Source: Halorubrum halophilum (GTDB lineage: Archaea > Halobacteriota > Halobacteria > Halobacteriales > Haloferacaceae). From it: a stretch of 64,000 nt of DNA. Shown piece after piece: positions 17,239 through 26,952 of this stretch (position 1 is its first letter; each line of letters opens with the position of its first letter). A program made the position numbers and the translations under genes. Where the stretch lies: assembly GCF_000739595.1 (NCBI RefSeq), contig NZ_BBJP01000013.1, forward strand, positions 124,001 through 188,000, in the 5' to 3' direction. The notes under the pieces were generated by a model. The model saw nothing but the letters and a program-made list of their open reading frames with translations. It searched no databases and was not told the DNA's origin.

Positions 17239-18900
17239 ATGGACGAGGACACCCCCGACGATGGGGCCGCCTGCCCCGACGGGACCCCCCGCCCCGACGG
17301 CGGGACCGAGCGCGCCGAACCGACCGAGGACGTCGCGCTCGACCCGTGGGGGTCGGCGTCGGTCGGCGACTACGCGGACCTGTTCGAGGAGTTCGGCATC
17401 GAGGCGTTCGACGACGTGGCCGACGACGTAGTCGACCCGCACTACCTGATGCGCCGCGGCGTCATCTTCGGGCACCGCGAGTACGACGCGGTCGCCGAGG
17501 CGATGGCCAACGACGAGCCGTTCGCCGCGCTCTCCGGGTTCATGCCCACCGGCGACCCGCACATCGGCCACAAGCTCGTCTTCGACGAGATCATCTGGCA
17601 CCAGAAGCAGGGCGGCGACGCGTTCGGGCTGATCGCCGACCTGGAGGCCCACTCCGCCCGCGGGATGTCGTGGTCGGAGATCGACGAGCACGCGCGCAAC
17701 TACCTCCTGAGCCTCCTCGCACTCGGCTTCGACGCCGAGGAGGGAGAGATCTACCGCCAGTCCGACAACCGCGAGGTGCAGGACCTCGGGTTCGAGCTCG
17801 GGTCGAAGGCGAACTTCTCGGAGTTCGAGGCGATCTACGGCTTCGACGGCGAGACGAACATCTCCCACATGCAGAGCGTGATCACCCAGACCGCGGACAT
17901 CCTCTACCCGCAGCTCGTCGACGAGCCGAAGCCGACGGTGATCCCGGTCGGCCCCGACCAGGACCCCCACGTCCGGCTCACCCGCGACCTAGCGACCCGC
18001 GTGCGCTACTTCAAGGTGACCGAGGCGTTCGCCTCCTTCGAGCTCGACGACGACGAGCGGCAGCTCGTCCGGGCCGCCTACGACGCGCTCGCGGCCGGCG
18101 ACGGTGAGGGCGAGGTCGACGACGCCGAGACCGACGTGCGCTGCGAGGACGCCGCCGAGTGGCTCGCCGACTACGAGCCGCCCGAGACCGAGGCCGGAGA
18201 CGGTGACGACGCGCCCAGCCTCGACCTCGCCGCCGCGAAGTCGACCGCCCTCGACAAGCTCCGCGCGGGCGGCAAGGAGCCGCTCCGCCCCCGCGTGCGA
18301 TTCTTCGACCGCAACGCCACCGACGAGGCGTTCGAGGCGCTGATCGAGGCGGTCGAGGGGGACAAGCGCGTCTTCGAGGGCCACGTCGACGCGTTCGAGC
18401 TCACCCGCGGCGAGGCCGAGTCGGTCGCTCGCGAGGTCGAGATCGACCACGGCGGGTTCGGCTTCCGGCAGCCCTCCTCGATCTACCACCGCTTCATGAC
18501 CGGGCTCACCGGCGGGAAGATGTCCTCGTCGGTCCCGGCGAGCCACATCTCGCTGCTCGACGACCCCGAGGACGGCTACGACAAGGTGCGCTCGGCGACG
18601 ACCGGGGGCCGCGACACGGCCGAGGAGCAGCGCGAACTCGGCGGCGAAGCCGACGAGTGCCCCGTCTACGAGCTGTACGCCTACCTGCTCGCGGGCGACG
18701 ACGACGAGCTGACCAAGACCGTCTACTCCGAGTGCGTCACCGGCGAGCGCCTCTGTGGCGGCTGCAAAGAGCAGGCCGCCGAACTAATGCGCGAGTTCCT
18801 CGAAGACCACCAGGAGAAGCGCGAAGAGGCCGAGGAACTGCTCGAGGAGCTCGACATCGATCTGGACTCCGACCGCCGCGGAACGGGCGGCGAGCACTAG
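17239..18900 (+). CDS. trpS: Tryptophan--tRNA ligase
   Basis: A 553-residue class I synthetase. The ATP motif FMPTGDPHIGHK holds the HIGH sequence and GGKMSSSVP replaces KMSKS. It is longer than the usual 330-430 residues: there is a 40-residue acidic N-terminus, an inserted acidic stretch around residues 285-335 (GDGEGEVDDAETDV), and a C-terminal coiled-coil-like Glu-rich tail after CVTGERLCGGC. Start chosen at 17239 after a T-rich tract. The insert and tail are probably halophilic adaptations. Confidence 0.95.
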   Translation: MDEDTPDDGAACPDGTPRPDGGTERAEPTEDVALDPWGSASVGDYADLFEEFGIEAFDDVADDVVDPHYLMRRGVIFGHREYDAVAEAMANDEPFAALSGFMPTGDPHIGHKLVFDEIIWHQKQGGDAFGLIADLEAHSARGMSWSEIDEHARNYLLSLLALGFDAEEGEIYRQSDNREVQDLGFELGSKANFSEFEAIYGFDGETNISHMQSVITQTADILYPQLVDEPKPTVIPVGPDQDPHVRLTRDLATRVRYFKVTEAFASFELDDDERQLVRAAYDALAAGDGEGEVDDAETDVRCEDAAEWLADYEPPETEAGDGDDAPSLDLAAAKSTALDKLRAGGKEPLRPRVRFFDRNATDEAFEALIEAVEGDKRVFEGHVDAFELTRGEAESVAREVEIDHGGFGFRQPSSIYHRFMTGLTGGKMSSSVPASHISLLDDPEDGYDKVRSATTGGRDTAEEQRELGGEADECPVYELYAYLLAGDDDELTKTVYSECVTGERLCGGCKEQAAELMREFLEDHQEKREEAEELLEELDIDLDSDRRGTGGEH

Positions 18901-19029
18901 GTCGGCCGCGCGCTCGCGGACGACCGCTTCTGTCTCGCTTTGGCTTTGTCGGGGCCCTCCGTATCGGACACAGCGGGACGTGAACACTTCTGCCGCCGAT
19001 CTGCGACACGCACCCGATGTCGATCGCCC

Positions 19030-20361
19030 TCAGCAGGCGCAGTAGTAGTCTCGGTCGACGAACTCCGTCTCGAACAGCTTCGCGGCCGGCGCGGGGTCGG
19101 AGGGGCGGTAGACGCCCGTTGTCAGGTCCCCCTCGCGCTCGAAGTCGCCGGCGACGAGTCGCCGCCAGTCCCCCGCGGACAGCTGGTCCCAGAACGCGTC
19201 GTCGCCCGCGAGCAGCGCGAGGTAGTCGCGGAGGTACACCCACCGCGTCGGCTCGACTCCCGCGGACTCGTACTCGGCGTCGGTGACCGCGGCGTACGCC
19301 GCCATCGGGAGGTTCGCGCCCGCGGCGACCGGCAATCCGATCCACTTCCACGGGCGGGTGTTGACGTCGAGCAGGAGGAACTCCCCGCGCTCGTCGTCGT
19401 ACACGAACTCCGCCTCGCTGATCCCGTGGTAGCCGGCGTCGTCGAGCACCGCCAGCGCGCGGGCCTCGATCTCCGGCTCGTCCGCCGTCTCAACCAGACA
19501 GGAGGTGCCGAACTGCTGGGGATACCGCACGGCGGCGTTGCCGACGACTCCGAGGGCGTCCTCGACGCCCGAGGGCGGGACGTACGATGCGAGCGAGTGG
19601 TCCCTCCCGGTCGCGATATCGACGCGCTTCTGCGCCATCACGGCGACCCCCGCCTCGCTGGCGGCCGCGACCGCGTCAGCGAACTCCTCGCGGTCGGCGA
19701 CCTCCAGCACGTTGGTGCCGAACGCCTCCTCGAAGTCGCGCTTGAGCTCGGGTTTCACCACGAGCGGGAACCCCAGCGCCTCGGCCGCCTCGTCGAGGGT
19801 GGCGTCGGGCTCGGGCGACCCGGTCGCCGCCTCCGCCGTCTCCGCGAGCCGGTAGGTCTCCGGGTACGGCACGCCGAGCGCCTCGCAGGTCGCGTACAGC
19901 TCCGACTTGTTCAACACGTCGTCGAGCGTGTCGATCCCGGCGAACGGGAGCCGAACGCCGTCGGGGTCGGCCCGCGCGTACGCCAGCGCCCACTCGTCCA
20001 TGCAGCCGAACGCGACCGCCTCGCGGCCGATGGCGTCGACGACCGCCGCCACGTCCTCGCGGAACCCGTCGAGGTCGTCGAGGGGGTACGTCACCGCGCC
20101 CGCGAAGTCGACCGCGTCCGAGGGGGGCGCGAGCCCGTCGTGGCGGCGGGTGCCGTCGTCTCCGCCCCCGCCGTCTCCGCCCCCGCCCGCGTCGTCGCTG
20201 GGGCGGTCGAGCGCGATCACGGGCACGTCGTGGGCGTTGAGCGCGCGGGCGACGCCGAGGCCGGTCACGTGCGCGTTGCTGACGAGCGCCGGCGGCCGGT
20301 CGAAGGAAGCGTCCGCGAGCGCGTCGATCAGCGCCTCTGTCGAGCGAAACTGCGCTGCCAT
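19030..20361 (-). CDS. ATP-grasp carboxylate-amine ligase-like protein
   Basis: About 443 residues from the ATG at 20361 (another ATG at 20370). The N-terminal Rossmann-like part starts VSNAHVTGLGVARALNAHD. The ATP-grasp core includes FPLVVKPELKRDFEEAFGTN, VMAQKRVDI and the metal-binding LLLDVNTRPWKWIGL. Proteins of this kind ligate a carboxylate to an amine or sugar using ATP; the substrates are not apparent. A haloarchaeal low-complexity Gly/Asp loop (DDAGGGGDGGGGDDG) interrupts the first domain. It is convergent with trpS. Confidence 0.82.
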   Translation of the reverse strand: MAAQFRSTEALIDALADASFDRPPALVSNAHVTGLGVARALNAHDVPVIALDRPSDDAGGGGDGGGGDDGTRRHDGLAPPSDAVDFAGAVTYPLDDLDGFREDVAAVVDAIGREAVAFGCMDEWALAYARADPDGVRLPFAGIDTLDDVLNKSELYATCEALGVPYPETYRLAETAEAATGSPEPDATLDEAAEALGFPLVVKPELKRDFEEAFGTNVLEVADREEFADAVAAASEAGVAVMAQKRVDIATGRDHSLASYVPPSGVEDALGVVGNAAVRYPQQFGTSCLVETADEPEIEARALAVLDDAGYHGISEAEFVYDDERGEFLLLDVNTRPWKWIGLPVAAGANLPMAAYAAVTDAEYESAGVEPTRWVYLRDYLALLAGDDAFWDQLSAGDWRRLVAGDFEREGDLTTGVYRPSDPAPAAKLFETEFVDRDYYCAC

Positions 20362-20530
20362 ACCCGCCATTGTCGGCCGGGACACAAAGGCGCACCAGTA
20401 TCGGCCCGGCGTGCCACTACCGGTGACGGGGTGGTCTCCGGGAGCGCCGGGCGGTGGGCGCGTGCGGCCGACGAACCGCCGCCGTCCCCGACACAACGCG
20501 CTTTTACTCGCGTGTCGCCTTCGATCCGGT

Positions 20531-21112
20531 ATGAGCGAGCGCGAGAGCGACGCCGAGGACGAGGGCGGGATCGGCGGCGACGGCGACGGCGAAACCGACG
20601 GATCGACCGACGGCGACGACGGGATCCCCGACCGCGTCCGCCGCGCCTTCGCAGACCACGGGTCTTTCGAGTCCGCGGGCGACGGGGTCTGGACCGCGGA
20701 GTCGACCCCCTTCGACGCCGAGGTGCGCGCCGAGCCCGCCGCGGACGGCCGGGTCCGCTTCGCGGTGACCGTCCGGGTGCCGACCCTCTCCGCGACGGCG
20801 GCCGACCAGGTCGCGGACGTGGTCGAGGAGGGCTGGATCGAGACGTTCGAGCTCCGCGTCGTCGACGTGGGCGGCGTCACCCGCGGCGACCACGAGTTCG
20901 ACCCGGCGGTCGCGGTCGGGGACGACGAGATCGAGATCGACTTCGAGCTGACCGAGATCAACGAGCGGCGCGGCGTCGACGACGCCGGCGCGCTGATCGA
21001 CTTCGTCGAGGGGACGTACGTACAGGGGGTCATCCCCGGCTACGAGTACACCGAGCCGCTCGACGGGCTGCTCTCCGCGGCGCGCCAGCAGGGGAACGGC
21101 GGCGGCTTCTAG
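20531..21112 (+). CDS. Haloarchaeal DUF5813-type protein
   Basis: A 193-residue acidic soluble protein with no signal or membrane segment. A disordered 37-residue N-terminus is followed by a globular domain (RRAFADHGSFESAGDGVWTA, then VRFAVTVRVPTL and WIETFELRVVDVGG). The pattern matches what I recall as DUF5813, known only from halophilic archaea, with no function. It is divergent from the ATP-grasp gene and 14 nt upstream of a membrane gene it may be cotranscribed with. Confidence 0.72.
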   Translation: MSERESDAEDEGGIGGDGDGETDGSTDGDDGIPDRVRRAFADHGSFESAGDGVWTAESTPFDAEVRAEPAADGRVRFAVTVRVPTLSATAADQVADVVEEGWIETFELRVVDVGGVTRGDHEFDPAVAVGDDEIEIDFELTEINERRGVDDAGALIDFVEGTYVQGVIPGYEYTEPLDGLLSAARQQGNGGGF

Positions 21113-21126
21113 GGCGATAGGGGCAA

Positions 21127-21474
21127 ATGCCCGGAGTGCTTACGTCGGGTATGCTCGCGCTGTTCGGGTTCGTCAGCCTCGTCGCTCTCGTGGCCCTCCA
21201 CACGGTGATCGCCGGGGTGGCGACCCGATTTTTCAGGCTCAGACTGAACACCTCGTGGGGGTCGGTCGTGTACACCCTCGTGTTGACCCCGATGCTGCTG
21301 CTTATCTCGATGCTGGTGTTCACCGGGGTCCTCAACGTCGGCGCCGGGATCAACCTCGGCAGCCCGACGCTGGTCGTCGCCCTGCTCGTCGGACTCCCCG
21401 TCGTGCTCGGGGCGGCGATCGACTACCTCTACGTCCCGTCCCCGGACGACGTGGAGCTGCCGGACACGAGCTGA
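21127..21474 (+). CDS. Small membrane protein of unknown function
   Basis: A 115-residue protein with three strong hydrophobic helices (residues 10-35, about 46-70 and 80-98) and an acidic C-terminal tail PDDVELPDTS. Its start follows the DUF5813 gene by 14 nt, so the two are likely one operon. No domain recognised. It is convergent with tmk. Confidence 0.7.
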   Translation: MPGVLTSGMLALFGFVSLVALVALHTVIAGVATRFFRLRLNTSWGSVVYTLVLTPMLLLISMLVFTGVLNVGAGINLGSPTLVVALLVGLPVVLGAAIDYLYVPSPDDVELPDTS

Positions 21475-21504
21475 GGGCGGCGCCTCCCGAGGCGCCGCTG
21501 CGAC

Positions 21505-22098
21505 CTACTCGCCGACCAGCTCTGCAAGGACTTCTTCGACCCGCGCGATGACCGCCTCCGGCGACCGCGAGGCGTCGACGCGAACGAACCGGTCCGGTTC
21601 GGCGTCGATTAGCCGCTCGTAGTTCTTCCGAACCGCGGCGAGGTAGCCGTCCTGCTCGAACTTGTTGGTCCGGCCCGCGCGCTCGGCCGCCTCGCGCGCG
21701 TCCAGATCGAGGTAGATCGTCGCGTCCGGCGGCCGCGAGAAGGCCGCGTGGATCCCCTTGATATACTCCAGCGGGCGATCGATGTCGACGCCGCTGGCCG
21801 CGAGCGTCGCCGCCTGATACGCGAACCGGGAGTCGGAGTAGCGGTCGGAGATCACGAGGTCGCCGTCGGCGAGCGCGGGCTCGATGGTCCCCGAGAGGTG
21901 GTCCGCGTGGTCGGCCGTCAGCAGGAACAGCTCCGCCAGCGGGTCGGCGTCGTCGGCGGCGATCGACCGGTCGACCGCCTCGCCGTACCAGCTGTCGGTG
22001 GGCTCGCGGGTGAACGTCGCGTCGGGGTAGGCGTCGTGAAGAGCCTCCCAGACGGTGGTCTTCCCGCTCCCGTCGAGCCCCTCCAGCGTGATCAGCAT
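21505..22098 (-). CDS. tmk: Thymidylate kinase
   Basis: A 197-residue enzyme phosphorylating dTMP. The P-loop [17 protein letters not shown] is at residues 4-20. The [12 protein letters not shown] substrate segment, the DRY-like [15 protein letters not shown], and the lid with [14 protein letters not shown] complete the family order. The length is standard. It lies in a convergent arrangement with the DUF5813 operon and divergent from the CNNM gene. Confidence 0.95.
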   Translation of the reverse strand: MLITLEGLDGSGKTTVWEALHDAYPDATFTREPTDSWYGEAVDRSIAADDADPLAELFLLTADHADHLSGTIEPALADGDLVISDRYSDSRFAYQAATLAASGVDIDRPLEYIKGIHAAFSRPPDATIYLDLDAREAAERAGRTNKFEQDGYLAAVRKNYERLIDAEPDRFVRVDASRSPEAVIARVEEVLAELVGE

Positions 22099-22252
22099 GG
22101 TCGCGCTCCGGCGCGCCGAGAAATAAACGACCCGGGTTCAGGCTGACTCCCCTTTTAGTGGCTTCGCGTGGAACCGGGGGCATGGCCGTCGATATCCGTC
22201 ACGCCCGTCAGAACCAGCACACCCCTCTCGCGCGCGCACCGCGGAGGCGCCG

Positions 22253-23623
22253 ATGATCGACGTCGCGGTCTCCGTCACGCGGGTGGTCGCGGCGCTCGTG
22301 TTGGTCGTCTTGAACGGCTTCTTCGTCGCGAGCGAGTTCGCGTTCGTCCGCGTCCGCTCCACCTCGGTCGAGCAGCTGGTCGAGGAGGGACGCCCCGGTT
22401 CGGGGGCGCTGCAGGACGTGATGGAGAGTCTCGACGACTACCTCGCGGCGACGCAGCTCGGGATCACGCTCGCGTCGCTCGGCCTCGGGTGGGTCGGCGA
22501 GCCGGCGATCGTGGCGCTGATCGAGCCGGCGCTCGGACCGCTCTTGCCCGCGAACCTCGTCCACCTCGTCGCGTTCGCGATCGGGTTCAGCATCATCACG
22601 TTCCTCCACGTCGTCTTCGGGGAGCTGGCGCCGAAGACGATCGCCATCGCGCAGGCGGAGCGCGTCGCGATGTTCTTAGCCCCCCCGATGAAGCTCGCCT
22701 ACTACCTGTTCTCGCCCGGTATCGTCGTGTTCAACGGAGCGGCCAACGCCTTCACGCGCATGCTCGGCGTCCCGCCGGCCTCGGAGACGGACGAGACGAT
22801 GGAAGAGCGCGAGATCCGCCGCGTGCTCGCACGCTCCGGCGAGGCCGGACACGTCGCCGACGCCGAGGTGGAGATGGTCAACGCCGTCTTCGAGCTCGAC
22901 GACACCGTGGTCCGGGAGGCGATGGTCCCCCGGCCGGACGTGACGAGCCTCCCGGCCGACGCCGACCTCGCTGAAATCCGCACAGTCGTGCTCGACGCGG
23001 GCCACACCCGATACCCGGTGGTGGCGGCCGACGACGCGGACCGCGTGGTCGGCTTCGTCGACGTGAAGGACGTGTTGCGCGCCGACGAGGCGGGCGACGA
23101 GTCGGCCACGGCCGCGGACCTCGCGCGCGACCTCGTGGTCGTCCCGGAGACCACGTCCCTGAGCGACCTCCTCGTCCAGTTCCGCGAGGAGAGCCGGCAG
23201 ATGGCCGCGGTCGTCGACGAGTGGGGCGCCTTCGAGGGGATCGTCACCGTCGAGGACACGGTCGAGACGCTCGTCGGCGACCTCCGCGACGGATTCGACC
23301 CGGAGGACGGCGAACACGCGATCCGGAAGACCGGAGCGGGAGCCTACGAGGCCGACGGCTCGGTCTCGCTGACCCTCGTCAACGACGCGCTCGGTACCGA
23401 CTTCGACGGCGACGGGTTCGAGACGCTCGGCGGGCTCGTGCTCGATCGGGTCGGCCGCACCCCGGAGACGGGAGACACCGTCTCGGCCGGCGACTACGTC
23501 TTCGAAGTCACGGCCGTCGACGGCGCCCGGATCTCGACGGTCCGGATCGAGGCGGCCGGCGGAGGGAGTGAAAGGGACGGGAACGGAACCGATGACGCCG
23601 GCGACGGGCCGGCCGGCGCCTGA
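22253..23623 (+). CDS. CNNM/HlyC-CorC family membrane protein (DUF21 + CBS pair)
   Basis: A 456-residue protein. The DUF21 membrane domain covers residues 1-200 with four hydrophobic helices and the segment VVFGELAPKTIAIAQ. A CBS pair follows (VPRPDVTSLPADADL, then FVDVKDVLRADEAG and VVPETTSLSDLL), then the CorC_HlyC domain with VVDEWGAFEGIVTVEDTVE. Relatives move or sense Mg2+/Co2+; the old name hemolysin is misleading. The TATA-like CCTTTTAG tract is about 100 nt upstream. Confidence 0.92.
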   Translation: MIDVAVSVTRVVAALVLVVLNGFFVASEFAFVRVRSTSVEQLVEEGRPGSGALQDVMESLDDYLAATQLGITLASLGLGWVGEPAIVALIEPALGPLLPANLVHLVAFAIGFSIITFLHVVFGELAPKTIAIAQAERVAMFLAPPMKLAYYLFSPGIVVFNGAANAFTRMLGVPPASETDETMEEREIRRVLARSGEAGHVADAEVEMVNAVFELDDTVVREAMVPRPDVTSLPADADLAEIRTVVLDAGHTRYPVVAADDADRVVGFVDVKDVLRADEAGDESATAADLARDLVVVPETTSLSDLLVQFREESRQMAAVVDEWGAFEGIVTVEDTVETLVGDLRDGFDPEDGEHAIRKTGAGAYEADGSVSLTLVNDALGTDFDGDGFETLGGLVLDRVGRTPETGDTVSAGDYVFEVTAVDGARISTVRIEAAGGGSERDGNGTDDAGDGPAGA

Positions 23624-23692
23624 TACCGACCGCTTCCCTGCCGCCGCGAACCGCCGCGGCCCTTTTTACCGACACGCCGCGACCGTGGACGC

Positions 23693-24562
23693 ATGTTCGA
23701 CCGCATTCTGTTCCCGACCGACGGCAGCGACGGGGCGAGCGCCGCGTTCGACCACGTCCTCGATATCGCGGCCGACCACGGCGCGACCGTCCACGTTCTC
23801 AACGTCGCCGACACGACCCACGACAGCGTCACGCGGATCGGCAGGGAGGTCGTCGACGTGCTCGAACGCGAGGGCGACGAGATCGTCGAAGCGGCCGCGG
23901 ACCGCGCCGCCGACCGCGGCGTGGAGACGGTGACCGAGGTGCTGCAGGGCGGCGTCGCCGAGACGATCGCCACGTACGCCGGGGACCACGGGATCGACCT
24001 CGTCGCCATGCCGACCCGCGGCCGAACGGGACTCGACCGCCTGCTCCTCGGGAGCACGACCGAGCGCGTCGTCAGAGCGTCGACGGTACCGGTGCTCAGT
24101 ATCGGGCCCGACGGCGAGACGGCGCGGTACCCCTACCGGAACGTCCTCGTGCCGACCGACGGGAGCGAGCGCGCAGACGACGCCCTCGATCGGGCGCTGA
24201 CGCTCGCCGACCGCGCGGGCGCGACGATCCACCTCCTCTCCGTCGTCGACGTGGGAAGCGTCGGGATCGAGGGGTACGCGGGCGTCGACGCGCTGGTGGA
24301 GGGGACCGAGGAGACCGTCGCGGAGGCGGCGGCGACCGCCGAGAAGGCCGGCGTCGAGACTGCAGAAGCGGTCGAGGTCGGGTCGTCCGCGGCGCGCGGG
24401 ATCGAGGCGTACGTCGACGAGAACGACATCGATCTCGTGGTCATGGGAACGCAGGGGCGGACCGGGGTCGAGCGGTACCTGCTCGGGAGCGTCGCGGAGC
24501 GCACCGTTCGCACGTCTCCGGTGCCGGTGTTGACGGTCCCCGACCCGGGCGACGAAGACTGA
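23693..24562 (+). CDS. Tandem universal stress protein
   Basis: A 289-residue protein made of two UspA domains. The first starts MFDRILFPTDGSDGASAAFD and ends with RGRTGLDRLLLGSTTERVV. The second starts YRNVLVPTDGSERADDALD and ends QGRTGVERYLLGSVAERTV. Both keep the ATP-loop pattern G-x2-G-x9-GS, unlike the stress protein at 16.6 kb. A CCTTTTTACC box about 25-30 nt upstream fits a leaderless transcript. Confidence 0.93.
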   Translation: MFDRILFPTDGSDGASAAFDHVLDIAADHGATVHVLNVADTTHDSVTRIGREVVDVLEREGDEIVEAAADRAADRGVETVTEVLQGGVAETIATYAGDHGIDLVAMPTRGRTGLDRLLLGSTTERVVRASTVPVLSIGPDGETARYPYRNVLVPTDGSERADDALDRALTLADRAGATIHLLSVVDVGSVGIEGYAGVDALVEGTEETVAEAAATAEKAGVETAEAVEVGSSAARGIEAYVDENDIDLVVMGTQGRTGVERYLLGSVAERTVRTSPVPVLTVPDPGDED

Positions 24563-24653
24563 GTCGAGCGTCGATCTTCGCCCCGCGACCGTCCCCCACC
24601 GCGGCGTCTGACATCGCGGTAGGTTTACGGGCGTTCCGCCCGACGTGGTGTGC

Positions 24654-25550
24654 ATGAGAGTGTTGGTAGCCGGCGGAACCGGATTCATCGGGTCGTACCT
24701 CTGTCGCGCGCTCGCGGACGGGGATCACGAGGTGACGGCCCTCTCGCGGTCACCGGGGGACACCCCTGAGGGGGTCGCGTCCGCGACAGGCGACGTCACC
24801 GATTACGACTCGATCGCCGGGGCGGTCGAGGGGCAGGACGCGGTGGTGAACCTCGTCGCGCTCTCGCCGCTGTTCGAGCCGAAGGGCGGGAACGTCATGC
24901 ACGACCGGATCCACCGCGGGGGCACCGAGAACCTCGTGCGCGCGGCCGAGGACGGCGGCGCCGAGCGGTTCGTCCAACTGAGCGCGCTCGGGGCTGACTC
25001 CGACGGCGACACCGCCTACATCCGCGCGAAGGGCGAGGCCGAGGAGGTCGTCCGTGAGAGCGGCCTCGACTGGACGATATTCCGTCCCTCGGTCGTCTTC
25101 GGCGAGGGCGGCGAGTTCGTCTCCTTCACCAAGCGGCTGAAGGGGATGTTCGCGCCGGGCCTTCCGCTGTACCCGCTCCCCGGCGGCGGGAAGACACGCT
25201 TCCAGCCGATTCACGTCGAGGACCTCGTCCCGATGCTGGTCGCGGCGTTAGAGGGCGACGAGCACGTCGGCGAGACGTACGAGGTCGGCGGCCCGGAGGT
25301 CCTGACCCTGCGCGAGGTGACCGACCTCGTGTACGAGGCCGAGAAGAAGGGGGTCACGATCGTTCCCCTGCCGATGCCGCTCGCCCGGATCGGGCTCAGC
25401 GTGCTCGGCGCCGTCCCCGGATTCCCGATGGGAGCCGACCAGTACCGGTCGTTGAAGTTCGACAACACGACCGCCGACAACGACGTGGCGGCGTTCGGCG
25501 TCGACCCCGCCGATCTGACCACCCTCGGATCACATCTCAGGGTGGAATGA
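24654..25550 (+). CDS. NAD(P)-binding epimerase-like protein (NDUFA9/complex I-associated type)
   Basis: A 298-residue extended short-chain dehydrogenase-like protein. It begins MRVLVAGGTGFIGSYLCRAL, the Rossmann NAD(P) motif. Further typical parts are FVQLSALGADSDGDTAYIRAKGEAEEVV and FRPSVVFGEGGEF. The tyrosine of the classical YxxxK is present as the Y in TAYIRAKGEAE. Relatives include complex I subunit NDUFA9 and quinone-related proteins. I chose the ATG at 24654 over the GTG at 24645. Confidence 0.87.
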   Translation: MRVLVAGGTGFIGSYLCRALADGDHEVTALSRSPGDTPEGVASATGDVTDYDSIAGAVEGQDAVVNLVALSPLFEPKGGNVMHDRIHRGGTENLVRAAEDGGAERFVQLSALGADSDGDTAYIRAKGEAEEVVRESGLDWTIFRPSVVFGEGGEFVSFTKRLKGMFAPGLPLYPLPGGGKTRFQPIHVEDLVPMLVAALEGDEHVGETYEVGGPEVLTLREVTDLVYEAEKKGVTIVPLPMPLARIGLSVLGAVPGFPMGADQYRSLKFDNTTADNDVAAFGVDPADLTTLGSHLRVE

Positions 25551-25704
25551 TGGCGGCGCCGATCGAGACCGTACCGGTCAGATTCGGGGGACGGCGACGC
25601 CTCGCCACTGGCAGTGCGAGCGCCCACCGGAACGCCGACCGGAGCGCTGACCAACCGTTCGTGTCAGCGATCCGGATATCACGGGTAATAACGGCAACCG
25701 AAGG

Positions 25705-25747
25705 TTTAAATACGCGATCACGTTCTGTTCATTTCAAACGCGGAGGG
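25705..25747 (+). promoter_or_regulatory. cetZ1 promoter and strong Shine-Dalgarno sequence
   Basis: The sequence CCGAAGGTTTAAATACG provides a BRE-like element and a TATA box (TTTAAATA at 25705-25712). Unlike most genes here, cetZ1 has a leader of about 20 nt with a strong GGAGGG at 25742-25747, 8 nt before the ATG at 25756. The start codon is thereby well fixed. The preceding 150 bp show no gene. Confidence 0.65.
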
Positions 25748-25755
25748 AGCACACG

Positions 25756-26934
25756 ATGAAACTTGCAATGATCGGATTCGGACAGGCGGGGGGGAAAGTC
25801 GTCGACAAATTCCTGGAGTACGACAAGCGGACGGGCTCGGAGATCGTCCGCGCGGCCGCGGCCGTCAACACGGCCAAGGCAGATCTCATGGGTCTCGAGC
25901 ACATCGCCGAGAGCCAGCGCGTACTCATCGGGCAGTCCCGAGTGAAGGGGCACGGCGTCGGCGCGGACAACGAGCTCGGCGCGGAGATCGCCGAGGAGGA
26001 CATCGACGAGGTGCAGGGCGCCATCGACTCGATCCCGGTCCACGAGGTCGACGCGTTCCTCGTCGTCGCCGGGCTCGGCGGCGGGACCGGCTCCGGCGGC
26101 GCGCCGGTGCTCGCGAAGCACCTCAAGCGGATCTACACCGAGCCGGTCTACGGGCTCGGCATCCTGCCGGGCAGCGACGAGGGGGGCATTTACACCCTCA
26201 ACGCGGCCCGGTCGTTCCAGACGTTCGTCCGCGAGGTGGACAACCTGATGGTGTTCGACAACGACGCCTGGCGGAAGACGGGCGAGTCCGTCCAGGGCGG
26301 GTACGAGGAGATCAACGAGGAGATCGTCCGGCGGTTCGGCATCCTGTTCGGCGCCGGCGAGATCCAGCAGGGCCAGGAAGTCGCCGAGAGCGTCGTCGAC
26401 TCCTCGGAGATCATCAACACGCTCTCCGGCGGCGGCGTCTCCACCGTCGGCTACGCGGAGGAGGAGGTCGAGGAACGCACCTCGGGCGGGCTGCTCTCGC
26501 GGCTGCGCGACGACAGCGGCGAGGACGAACTCGACAGCGCGCACACGACCAACCGGATCACCAGCCTCGTCCGCAAGGCGGCGCTGGGTCGACTCACGCT
26601 CCCCTGTGAGATCGAGGGCGCGGAGCGCGCGCTGCTCGTGCTCGCGGGGCCGCCGGAGTACCTCAACCGGAAGGGTATCGAGCGCGGGCGGAAGTGGCTC
26701 GAAGAGCAGACCGGCTCGATGGAGGTCCGCGGCGGGGACTACCCGTACCGCGGCGCCGGCTTCGTCGCGACCGTGATCCTGCTCGCGGGCGTCACGAACG
26801 TCCCGCGGATCAAGGAGCTCCAGCAGGTCGCCATCGAGGCGCAGGACAACCTCGACGAGATCCGCGAGGAGAGCGACGAGAACCTCGACGAGCTCGTCAG
26901 CGACGACAGCGACGAGCTGGAGTCCCTGTTCTAA
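25756..26934 (+). CDS. cetZ1: Tubulin/FtsZ-superfamily protein CetZ1
   Basis: A 392-residue archaeal tubulin-like GTPase. The start MKLAMIGFGQAGGKVVDKFL and the GTP signature GGGTGSG at residues 108-114 are diagnostic, with ILPGSDEGGIYTLNAARSF matching the CetZ group. In Haloferax, CetZ1 controls rod shape and motility, and GTP-dependent filaments form under the membrane. The C-terminal tail is very acidic (ESDENLDELVSDDSDELES). The promoter carries a strong ribosome binding site. cofC follows after 18 nt and may be cotranscribed. Confidence 0.92.
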   Translation: MKLAMIGFGQAGGKVVDKFLEYDKRTGSEIVRAAAAVNTAKADLMGLEHIAESQRVLIGQSRVKGHGVGADNELGAEIAEEDIDEVQGAIDSIPVHEVDAFLVVAGLGGGTGSGGAPVLAKHLKRIYTEPVYGLGILPGSDEGGIYTLNAARSFQTFVREVDNLMVFDNDAWRKTGESVQGGYEEINEEIVRRFGILFGAGEIQQGQEVAESVVDSSEIINTLSGGGVSTVGYAEEEVEERTSGGLLSRLRDDSGEDELDSAHTTNRITSLVRKAALGRLTLPCEIEGAERALLVLAGPPEYLNRKGIERGRKWLEEQTGSMEVRGGDYPYRGAGFVATVILLAGVTNVPRIKELQQVAIEAQDNLDEIREESDENLDELVSDDSDELESLF

Positions 26935-26952
26935 GGGCTGCTGTCGCCCGCG

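Noticed and set aside
18940-21120. A 726-codon plus-strand frame across the ATP-grasp gene
   Set aside because: It is a shadow of the minus-strand ATP-grasp gene and continues out of frame through the DUF5813 gene.
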